Notes under the pieces: model-generated
Told to the model about the DNA's origin: nothing
Database searches by the model: none
What the model saw: the letters and a program-made list of their open reading frames with translations, nothing else
Position numbers and translations under genes: made by a program
In this document: positions 41,936 to 64,000 of the stretch, piece after piece
Layout of the letters: the number at the start of each line of letters is the position of its first letter
Numbering within the stretch: the first letter of the stretch is position 1
Source: Onchocerca volvulus
Taxonomy: Eukaryota; Nematoda; Chromadorea; Rhabditida; Onchocercidae
DNA: 64,000 nucleotides
Direction: 5' to 3'
Assembly (NCBI GenBank): GCA_000499405.2
Contig: HG738140.1
Coordinates: 1,941,024-2,005,023, forward strand

Positions 41936-43164
41936 AATTTATTATTTATTAATGGTGACATGACACAGGTGACAGTGAAGGTCAAATTGAATGTGAAATT
42001 TATGTCATAACTTGCTTTGTTATGTTTTGATTTTTGATTTATTCTTTGAGTACCAAATTCAAAAAAAAAAAGTTATCAAATTGGAAGAATTAATTTAGGT
42101 TAGATTCCTATCCTCTTTTTGCCAATTATCTAAATCAACAAACAATTGATAAAGAAGGCTTTATTTGATTAGCAATCAAATTTTAGATAATTTCTAATCA
42201 AATAAGAAAAAAGAAAAAAGGAAAGACTTTTTGAAATTATAATCACCGGAGATAATGAATCTATATTTTAGTTACCTTCAATTAACCTGTAATGTTACCT
42301 GTGTTACCTGTTGATTTGTGTTAATTACTTGATATTTTGACGTTATCTGATTAGATCAGCGATTGATTCAGAAATTTCCAAATTTTTTCAGATAATTTCT
42401 AAAATTCGCAATTTTCAAGTTGGATGGAATCAAAAGCGTAGAATTGAAATTTCAATCATTTTCAAAATTCACCTGAATCATTCGAATTTAACTTGCATTC
42501 CTCTGCGTCTGCAGCACAATTTGCATGTCTGCTACCCTTACTCTTCCGTTTGCAACCAAATGTTTTCTCATCCCTTTTGCTTCTTGCATTTTATTGTTTT
42601 GTTTGCACCGACTGATGGCAATCCGCCATCAAATCTCCCCCAATCGACTACTTGCTACCATTCCGGATTTATCAATTCCTGCAACCGGTCATGCAATCCG
42701 GTTCGTCCATTTCCGAGTGATAGTTTAATGAAAGTTGCGCAAAATTGCACGTTCTGCACGAATGCAGCACGATTTCGTGCAAATTTGCACTCAATCATGC
42801 ACCCCGCACGACAGCCTACCCCCCCCATCCATCCACTGTCCTTCTTTCTTCATCTCACAGTTTATCGATTTTTTCGAAACTTACACTTAACACTTCTATT
42901 CTGCCATCTTCTATGGAATTACCGATGCTTAGACAAATGACTTCATTGATGTTTGATACTTCAGTTATTGTTGACTTGCATTTTTGCAAACGGCAAGATT
43001 AGCTTAAGATTGAATAAGTTGGAAAAGTTCGTAAATTTAGCCTGAAATTTAAATTTTAAACTCTACGACTTACCCAACATTCATCCATATTTCCATAACT
43101 ATCCATAAATTCGTAAAACATTTGGCGGTTATTTTGTGTTCGCAAATAGTTGCGATGTTTTTTG

Positions 43165-43176
43165 CCTTCTTTTCAG
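43165..43176 (+). promoter_or_regulatory. Candidate spliced-leader trans-splice acceptor of the Mi-2 gene
   Basis: TGCCTTCTTTTCAG about 55 nt upstream of the ATG has the nematode 3' splice consensus, with no obvious upstream exon. Many nematode mRNAs receive SL1 at such sites. This is an inference only. Confidence 0.35.
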
Positions 43177-43230
43177 TATTCCTAATTAATCATTCGACAT
43201 ATTTAATTGGTTATCAGAATAGTGTGAGTA

Positions 43231-55316
<12,086 letters not shown>

Positions 55317-56046
55317 ATATGTATTAGTTACTGGAATATGAATGTTTTTCATATATGGTTTAGGGTAATTTATATATTACCTTAGAGGCAATTTCAAAAT
55401 GTTTGCACAGCTGTGATAGCCTGGAATAGAAAGGCTTCATATATTTATATTTGACGTGTAACCACATCTCAGTACCATCAAAAGCTACTAATGTCTTAAT
55501 AATTTTGATGATTTTACTGGATTGTGTGCACTCATTTGATGGGTTTGATCTCATTGAATTATACTGCATGTTGTTAATGTCGTTTTTTTTTGTATGGCTA
55601 AACACAAGCTGTTAAACGTTCGTTTTTTTAGTGTTTGTTCTTTTCATGTTCTTTTTTACGTAATATTGTTTTTCTTTTTTTCATATTTATATAGTCAATT
55701 TCTATTTGTTCGTAATAAAATATCCCATGAATATAATATTTTAGTATTTAATGATTGTAATTAACAATCCAACATATTTTCTGCTTCAAGAGACATTTCT
55801 TTGAATTTTAAGCCTGATTTCCATAAATCGTGCTTTGGTGATTTCAGATCTACTCAGAGATAATAATCAAAGAATAACATGTCTGGAATATTTATAGGTC
55901 GCATTTTAGTATTGAATAATGTCGAATGATTCGATTTCCGAGCGAAAAGAAATAAAACTATAAATTTTTATTTGAGGATAAAATTTTATCCATGGCATTA
56001 ATGATTTCGGAAGTTAATCTATTTGCTTAAATCGAGTGATATATTT
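55317..56046. other. Spacer between Mi-2 and ELP5
   Basis: About 730 bp without a gene. AATAAAAT at about 55714 is a candidate polyadenylation signal of the Mi-2 gene. GTGATTTCAG at about 55839-55848 is a possible trans-splice acceptor for the next gene. Confidence 0.5.
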
Positions 56047-58383
56047 ATGGGAGCATGTGATATAATGGAAAATATACGTTGGAAAAGTTTGGTGATGGTG
56101 AAAGGTAATATTTCTCAAAAATATTAAGGATTACTGCTCTGAATTTATGCCTGCGTTCTAGTGTACTTTAATTTAGTTGATATGTTGTTGAAGTTTTTCG
56201 CATTATGATCTTATTTTAGCATTTCGAAAGATTAACTTAGTGGTAGGAATTTTCTAGAGTTTGAATTGTTTAATCCATAATAATTTACTTGAAAAATGGA
56301 TAAGAATTACTTGTTTTTAATTGTTATATTGAAATGTTCCACATTCTTCGCTCAAGAACGAGTGTGATTCTTAATCTTAATTTGTTGTCGCTTGCTTTGT
56401 TTCGATTAAAAATTATATTATGGACTGTTATAATCACCCTCCACCAACGAATATATCGGTTCACGATTTAAATTAATTTGTTATTTTGATTTTTAGTCCA
56501 AAAGTTATACAAAAAGATAAAATTATGGATGCAAAACTGAACATGGAAATTTCATTGACTACTTTGTAATATTTTGGAAATTCAAAGCTTATAAAATCTT
56601 AGAAATATTATGAAATTTGCATATCTTATCAGAGTAAAATTAAATTAAATTATAATAGAATAAAATTTTTTGGATATAAGAATGAATATAATAATTCCTC
56701 AGAATTTGATATTTGCAGATACTTTGAAATGTAGTGGAGAAAGAATATGGGCAAGTTTAATGCATGATGCTATCAAGCGTGATAAAGGACAAGTATGGGT
56801 GTATTTGTTTACATCATGTAAAAAGACGTTGATAAAACGTTATCCTTTCATGCTGCATTGTACAGAGATGGAAGAAATCGACTCATTCACCAATATTTTT
56901 CACAAAATCACGAATTTGTCAGAAGTTGAAGGATCAACAATTTTCTTAGATTCAGTTGACATTATTTCCTTGGATAGTTCTTTCAATCAATTGATTGTAT
57001 TCCTAAAAGAAATTTCGCGTAAGTTTTTTATAAATCATTTTTTAATGATTAAAAATTTTTCATATATAATTATATATATATATATATAATGATTTCATAG
57101 ATATATGAATGACCAAAAAGAATGAAATGTTGCATCGCCATTTAGTCGTATGTTGAGAAAGAATAAATAGTTTCTAAAATTGATTAAGTATAAAATTAAA
57201 GTTATTTATCGTTTTGCCACTGTAAATCATTTATCATATATTTATAGGAAAATTTCTCTTTCGATTTATTGCTATCATTGGTTAAAACTTGGTGAAATTT
57301 TAATAGGATTGAGAAATTAATATGAATTTTAAAATAATTATGAATTTTCTACTTTATTTTTATCTGCATACTTCTCAATTTTCAGGATATGCCACTGTGA
57401 TTGCACGAGTTCATGATGAATGCATTTCTACTCAGAATTGGGAAAAATTAAGCTCTGTTTCGGATATAACATATTCTTTAGAACTCAAAAATATGATACC
57501 TTCATGTACTACAGTTTCATATAAGACTGATGGGAAAAGGATTGTGAAGGTGATATTTATGTATTTAAAATTTTCATTTTTTTTTTTTTTTAATATAGTT
57601 GAGCCACCATATATGTAAATAATTTCCGAATATATAATTATTGGTTCATGATTAGTAGAAAAAATTATTTTGCTCTTAAAATTTTCTTGAATTATATAGA
57701 TTTTATTTCTTTTAGCGAAATCTTTTTTACTGCATACTAATTGGCCTATCCATTGCTATGTGAAAAAATTTCTTGGTTATGCATATCATAAAATATTAAA
57801 TTATAAAATGAAGCTTGTGTTGCATATATATTATTCTTTATGAAATAATAATGTACACCGTTAATTTGTCGTCTTAAAGATCGTGTTATTCGTAATCATA
57901 ATTATTTATTTTTTAGGTAGGAACAATATATATCGATGACTCATTCCGCTTAATTTTCAAGCAGTATAAAGCGCAAAATTCGAATACGTTTGCCGAGAAA
58001 AGTGATAATTTGTTGATGCCGGAGAGTTCCTTCGATATCGGTCTTCGTTTGAAAAAGTCAGAACTTGAAGCTAAAGAGCGTGTATCTTTGCCTTACGAAG
58101 CTGCTCAAAAAGAAGAAGGTAAAAAATCTGATTACTTTTTCATTTATAATTAATATTTGCTTTTCTCCACGTCATTTTTTTTTTTTTTTGAAATACTTAA
58201 ACATCATTTAAACTAATATTGAAATATTCATTTCTCAGATATTTCTTTATCGATGTTTCAGAATTGGTAAGGTTACGTGTAAGGGAAAACCGAAAGATTC
58301 GTGCTGGTGGTCGCATTATTTACACTCCAGACGAAGCAGATGATTTTGATGAGAGTGATCCCGATGATGACCTTGAAATTTAA
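56047..58383 (+). CDS. elpc-5: Elongator complex protein 5 (ELP5)
   Basis: Five exons: 56047 (or 56065)-56104, 56719-57018, 57386-57549, 57917-58118 and 58262-58383 (TAA), 281 aa, or 275 from the second ATG. The first exon was recovered because the second has a strong TTTGCAG acceptor and needs a preceding phase-1 exon. The joined N-terminus, WKSLVMVKDTLKCSGERIWA, parallels that of human ELP5. The C-terminal half has FDIGLRLKKSELEAKERVSL, PYE, and a tail IIYTPDEADDFD...DPDDDLEI, the acidic DDDL ending typical of ELP5. ELP5 belongs to the Elp4-5-6 ring, a RecA-like ATPase subassembly of Elongator needed for wobble-uridine tRNA modification (mcm5/ncm5). ELP5 itself lacks a working Walker motif, as seen here. 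The start codon is uncertain between the two in-frame ATGs. Confidence 0.88.
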
Positions 58384-60022
58384 TTCCTTCATTTGAATTA
58401 TGTATGGCAGAACTTCAGTTGTCTTATAGCCGACTTTTTTTTTTTTTAGGTCGAATTGTTCATTTTTTTGTGCATTCTGTCTCTAATTTTGCCATTTTTC
58501 TCTGCAGGACTTTTGAGAACTCGTATCTGTTTATTCTTTTTGAGCAGTTTTTTTTTTTCTTTTTTTTGATAATGCTTAATTCTGATCTCATATTTACAGC
58601 TTTTTATCTTCCTAGAGATGAATCAGCTTGAAATATTTATCAACTTTTCTTAAATGAAAAAAAAAAAATGAAGACATAAATAACTCCACTTCTCTTTTAT
58701 CATTGTTTTTCAATCTTATCTCTTTTCCTTTCTCTTTTCTTGTAACAATTCAAATATTATCTATCATTCTGTAGTTAGAAAGCTTTAGATTTTTTAATTA
58801 TGCAAAATTTAAAACCGGCTATTCTCATTTAGTCTTTCGGAAAAAGCATTTTGCAAAATTCTGGAATATATAATATATATGTCAAATTGCCTAAGTTAAT
58901 TAGTATTTTGCAACGGATGAAATGAGCTATAATCTTAACAAAAAAAAAAGAATAATTCTCTCATTTTCTTTTTTTTTTTTGCTGTATAATCGTTGGTTAA
59001 AAACCATATGTTATTCGATTTGGTCGATTGCACATTTCATGATGCTAACATTTCTTTTACTTATGCTTTTTTTCACTTTTTTTTCTTTGAATTTTTTTAA
59101 AAGAAATAATGTGGTAAAAAGTATAGTAGTAAAGTTTATATCTGCGAAAATATAAATATGAAGTATTCAATTTCTTGAATCAGGTTAATTCAATTTCGGT
59201 TTGTTTTGTTTATTTTTTTAGTTAAATTGATGAATACTTATGTATCTCTTTTAATTCAATTGTATTATGTTTTCTTGTTTTGTTAGCTATTTTGATATTA
59301 ATAAATTGATTTTTATTGTAATGTTTTTGTGTGCATCGATTTCTTTAATCGATTTTTCAGTTCACTATCAAATTATTTCCCGATCACGCTCATATAGACG
59401 GGAAACCACAGATTGTATCAAATTCATAAATAGTAAGAGGTTTGTCAATGTTTTCGCAAGAGGAAGATGGATTTTCAGTTTTCGAATATCAAATTTAAAT
59501 AGCTTCAATTCTTCCGGGATGTAAGTTTGAGGTGATTCACAGAATATTCCTACTGGATATAATAAATTTTTTTGGGATAGTACATCAAATGCCTATTTTT
59601 CATAAATAGTTCTAACCAAAAATTGATGGATTTCAGGCGCTAAATGCTAGACCTGTTAAATCATTAGATAATATTAAAATGAGTATTCTAGGACGAATCG
59701 TTTTGGTATACATAATACTTATGCTAGAAATAATGGTTCCAATTTTGATTGCTATCTGAAAATTTAATTTTTTCTTGGATTTTGAGATGAATTTGATGTA
59801 CTTCTAATGAATGATTTTCAATCAAGATTGATGTTTACAGCAATTTTTATGTCGTATATTTTTATTTCCGATGATTTCTTGATTTTGATCTGTTTCTTTC
59901 TTTCCTTTTTTTGTTCGTCACTTATACTTATCAATTTGCAGATTCTGAAAAAAAATTTCACAAGTGACCAAACTTCAAGTGTCATTTGAAAAATCGATCT
60001 GAAAAAGAAATACTTTTAAGTG
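58384..60022. other. Spacer between ELP5 and the ACAP gene
   Basis: AT-rich, with many T-runs. The open frames at 58404-58631, 58922-59155 and 59267-59524 are Phe/Leu/Ile-rich translations of poly-T sequence and are not supported as genes. TATCAATTTGCAG at about 59929-59941, 82 nt before the next ATG, is a candidate trans-splice acceptor. Confidence 0.5.
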
Positions 60023-61365
60023 ATGTCCATCATGGTGGAAACACTTCCGAAACTTGATTTTACGGAAGCATTGAAAGATTCTCCAAGATTCAGGTTAGTA
60101 TTTGTGGATTCTGCAGATTTCATTTTTCAAATTATTGATATGATCAATTTTGACATAAATTGTGAAGAAATAAAACAAATGGTTGGAATTGGATCATTTT
60201 TTTTTTTTTTAAAATCATTATAAAGCAGCTTTCATTGGGTTCTTTTAATGGATTATAGAATTAAATTAAGAGATGAATAATTAAGAGGCAAATTCGGATA
60301 TTTTGTTTCAGGCAAGCAATTTTGGCACACGAACAGTATTTCACCAAGTTAGATTCAAAATTTAATGAGGTAATTTTATCGTTTTATAAATAATTAAAAG
60401 GAAAAAGTTGAAAAAAATCAAGTAATACAGGAATGACTTAATAGCGTCAAGAATGTAATGCGTTAAATTCCAAACAATCTTGTTAATTGATAAAAGATTA
60501 TTCATCCTAGAGATGGAATAAAATGATTATCTCGAACATTTGATTTTTTTCATACATCTACGAATGATACTAGAATGATTTTATTCTTATTATTTTGTAT
60601 GGCTCTACACTTATTTTTGTTTAAAGGAAACTTTACTTAGTGATTTTACTTCAGATATAACATGTGAAAAATACTTGTATTATTGCAGTTATTACAATTA
60701 CTTAATTCTTTGGCAGAACATGGCAAGAATTATGTAAATGACTTTTAGTAAGTTTTTTTTTCTTCTTTTTTTTCCTGTTATTTATTAGGGTTGATTTCTT
60801 CTGGTTGATTTAGAATTCGACAAGAATTCGACACTTTTCGAGATTTTAAGAAAATCATGATAGATATTCTCAAATTCGAAGTATTTTTAAATGTAACATG
60901 ATTTTGGACAGCAATTAAGAATTAGATTAACTTTGAATGTTCAAAATTATTGTAAGCTTTGGAGAAGAATCAAATTTCAGCAGTTTATCAATTGTTATCA
61001 GTCAGCTGTGTTATGAATTATTGCCACAGGATCCATCGCTTCTGTTGGCACTTAAATCATTATCGGATGTTTTCGCGCAAGTCGTACATATCTACAAGTC
61101 ATTTGTCGAACAGTCCCATTTGACTATTGCTGACAGTCTCATTTCTTTCCTTAAAAAGTAATATTTTAATCACAGTCGCAGTTAGATTCTTTAAAAATAA
61201 GTTAATGGATAAATTATAGCAATCAATAATGTTTTGAAAAACATAATTCTCCTTTAATTTAAAAAACTGCTGATTGCTATAGGAATAAAATTCCTGTTCA
61301 TTGAAATTTGTTAATTATCTTTTAACAAATTAAATTAAGCGAATATCTTCACGATAAACGAGGAG

Positions 61366-61403
<38 letters not shown>

Positions 61404-63866
61404 CTCAGTTGTTAAACCTCCTTCTTTAAAAACATCTATCATAAAAGCAACGTTTTAGTGAGCGATCGAAAGTAACAGAAACACGTTGTCATTTTGAAAG
61501 TTTATCAAATTCACTGGATGAGGCACTTGCAAAGCGTGCTGCTGTACATCGTGCACGATCAACAGAAATTGCAGATGCACGAAATGCACTTACTGCTGTT
61601 GGTACATGTTTTGCACATACTGCACTTGATTATGTAGCTCAGATAAATATCGCTCATGCACACAAAGATCATATCATTTTAGATGCTGTAAGTTTATTTT
61701 GATTTTCAGAATTCAAAGTATTTATTCTTTTTTACACTGCACATGTAAATTGTAAATTGCTAGAAGTTGTTTCAAATTGCGAATATTTTCATGCAATTAT
61801 CATATAATGTGTTGATTCAATGCAGTGAATGTTTGAATGTTGATTTTATTAGATATCAAAAATGTAAATGCAGAAGTATATAGAAATTGTCAAATCATTT
61901 TATACGTTTCATCGGTCATTCAGGTTCTAATGATTTTATTGATTATTTTAACATCAATATGTAATGTATTTTTTAGCTGTGGTCTTTTGTGAAAGAATGC
62001 AACACATTTTTCATACGTGGACATATGTTTTTTGATGAATGGACAGCAGTTGAAAGTAGTGCAGTAGCTGATACTTCATCATTGCTGGCGAATAAAAGTA
62101 AATGTGTAAAACGAAAGATGCAAGATCGTCATGCATTAGTACCTAAGGTAAATTGCTGGTTCCAAACTCGAAATTATTAGGTTTCAGAATCATTTATAAA
62201 ATTCGATTTATATTATCAAACCTGTTTTAAAACTTAATAAATCAAGTTGTGCTTTCACAATCTAGCTTTTCTTATATTATTATAATCTTATATGTTATTG
62301 TGTTGTGTATATTCTGTATAACTAAGCGGTTTATTTTAGGAAGTATTTTTACATCCGACTGGTATTTCTCCAGAAGATGATGTTGTAATGGAAGGTTACC
62401 TTTTCAAACGAGCTACCAATGCTTTTAAGACATGGCATCGGCGTTGGTTTCAAATTAAGGATAATAAACTGGTAAAATTTAACGAAATTTGGAAAGGCAA
62501 GATTTAAGCGATATATGTCCATCGAATTGAAATTTTTTTTTTTTCACATATTCTTTTCAAGATATATTCCCATCGATCCGATGAGGTGGAGACGCCAACA
62601 GTTATGGAATCGGATTTAAAGTTGTGTCTTGTTCGTCCAGCACCTGCAACATTTGAAAGAACATGTTGTTTCGAATTGGTCACGCCAACAAAGTATTGAA
62701 CTTTATCTATCTCGGCTTAAATATCTGAAATAATACATCGTTACAACTAACATGTTTAAACCTTTAGCTATGTTGGCAATAATATAGGTTTTAATTTGTG
62801 TTTTTTGGAAAAAATATGATTCGATCTTTCTTTATTTGCAGGAATCATCTGTTACAAGCTGATTCGGATACGTTATGTAATGCATGGATGCGAGCTCTTC
62901 AACGAACAATTCATTACTTACATGAAAATGATGATACAGTTTTCCAATTAACAGCTGTAAAGCAAATTAATGGTGGAACTTCCGAATCTGGATCAACTTT
63001 ACAGCATGATTCATTTTTGGCTGAATTGAGACGAATTCCAGGCAATGAAATTTGCGCTGATTGTTGTGTAGAATCTCCAAAATGGGCAAGTATTAATCTC
63101 GGTGTAAGTTTAATAATTTTCTACTGATTTTTCATTTTTCGTTCAAGTTGTTTGATATATTTTGGATATAATGTTGTTTTTTTGTCGATCCGAGATGAGA
63201 ACCATAGGAAAGAATTTTCAGAATCTTCTACTTTTAATTTCCAACATTTAGAGTTAATTTGAAGATGTAATTCGTATCGCTTAGCATCATTTTATCACGG
63301 TAAATAATGGGAGCAATCGTTTAGTTCTAGTACTTCAGGACCAATTTTTTCACTTAATTGAAGGAATAAAGCTTTATAAAATGTACGTTTCTAATACAAT
63401 TTCTAGTAACAATGAAATATTCTAATACAGTTTTATACCATATAATATTTTTCTGCTTATTTCAAATTTGAACATCTGATTGTAAACAGCCGTTAAAAAA
63501 TTGAAACCCGAATGAGTAATGAATTAAGTAAAAAAATCTAAAGCAATAAATTTATCAAAATTAGATTGCACTGATGATTATTTTCGTTATTCTTGAAAGA
63601 ATTCTTTCGTATTTTCATTTGCAGTTTCAAGCAGTAATTAAATTAGTTTATTTAATCTAGATTTTACTATGTATTGAATGTTGTGGTATACATCGAAGCT
63701 TTGGTGTACAAATTTCGAAAGTTCGTTCTCTAATAATGGATATGTTGGAATCGGAACAGAAAAAAGTACTATTAGCACTTGGAAATCGCGCAGTAAATTC
63801 AATCTACCTTGCCCATATTCCCTCAGTGAAAATAATACCACCACGTCCTGTTGCTACTTCTTCAAG
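60023..63866 (+). CDS. cnt-1: ACAP/centaurin-beta type ArfGAP (BAR-PH-ArfGAP), 5' part
   Basis: Ten visible exons: 60023-60093, 60312-60369, 60689-60747, 60981-61157, 61459-61687, 61977-62147, 62340-62471, 62562-62692, 62842-63103 and 63661-63866. The last ends at a GT donor in phase 2, so the gene continues past the window. Residues 1 to about 250 form the BAR domain (FRQAILAHEQYFTKLD; CFAHTALDYVAQINIAHAHK). The PH domain follows (VVMEGYLFKRATNAFKTWHR, RWFQIKDNKL). Then comes the ArfGAP zinc finger CADC-x16-CIEC, with WASINLG and the arginine-finger motif GIHRSFGV. Ankyrin repeats are expected beyond the right edge. ACAP proteins inactivate Arf6 on membranes in endocytic recycling; the C. 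elegans relative is CNT-1. A run of about 30 T lies in intron 4 (61372-61402). Confidence 0.95.
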
Positions 63867-64000
63867 GTATCTCACATTTTTATTTAAAAAGAAACATTTT
63901 CTTGTAATCGATATGCTATAAGTTTCATTAGCTATTTAATTATATTTTGATTGATTTTGATATTTTAAAATATTATTTTAATTTCATTATTTTGCGGCGT

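Larger units (their letters stand above)
39241..43230. other. Repeat-bearing gene desert between U6 and the Mi-2 gene
   Basis: No gene is recognised apart from the U6 promoter at the left edge. The region holds a 60-bp minisatellite (39661), degenerate TTATTTCTAAGAA repeats (40120-40300), three diverged units of about 215 bp (40950-41610), a CGATCG-rich patch (41740-41935), and a C-rich island at 42500-42850 with open frames of poor protein quality. The last 200 bp is the probable promoter/5' UTR of the Mi-2 gene. Confidence 0.5.

Noticed and set aside
42521..42940. ORF of 139 codons in the C-rich island
   Set aside because: His/Pro/Phe/Cys-rich, two other frames are equally open, no domain; better explained by base composition.
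58404..59524. Three hydrophobic ORFs between ELP5 and ACAP
   Set aside because: They are Phe/Leu/Ile-rich translations of T-runs, without consistent membrane-protein architecture.

Overview
The window looks like genomic DNA from a parasitic nematode, most likely a spirurid or filarial worm. It is about 70% A+T, has many short introns bounded by GT..(T)TTCAG, encodes a major sperm protein (MSP) domain protein, and carries a U6 snRNA with a nematode-like 5' stem. All gene models were built by hand by joining exons in frame. No transcript evidence or database search was available.

Left part (1-4.6 kb): on the + strand, the 3' portion of a charged protein ending in a long coiled coil. It may be the kinetochore scaffold KNL-1, but this is tentative. 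From 5.5 to 11.9 kb on the - strand lie three short genes for secreted cysteine-rich proteins (here A, B, C). Each has a signal-peptide exon followed by two exons, each encoding one four-cysteine module, with every intron in phase 1. B and C come from a tandem duplication of about 2.2-2.4 kb. Just upstream of both start codons is a 25-bp tandem repeat carrying AGGTCA, the nuclear-receptor half-site. This cluster is the most novel part of the window.

Middle (14.9-33 kb): a five-exon MSP-domain gene with a long Lys/Glu tail (+). Next is a fold-back repeat with CACGTACGTG and TGACGTAA motifs, then the complete 18-exon MCM2 replicative helicase gene (+). After about 5.5 kb without a gene comes a six-exon MADF-BESS transcription-factor-like gene (-), with a small possible nested ORF on the opposite strand of its first intron.

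33-43 kb is a long gene desert with minisatellites, a GT/GTAT microsatellite, two C/G-richer islands and one intact U6 snRNA gene (-) with a TATA-like box about 28 bp upstream.

Right part (43.2-64 kb), all on +: a complete 33-exon Mi-2/CHD3-4-5 type chromatin remodeller (LET-418/CHD-3 family, 1852 aa, one GC-AG intron); a five-exon Elongator subunit 5 (ELP5); and the 5' part of an ACAP/CNT-1 type BAR-PH-ArfGAP gene that runs off the right edge. The conserved genes are housekeeping (replication, chromatin, tRNA modification, membrane traffic) and form no evident pathway. The secreted cluster is lineage-specific and rapidly evolving.
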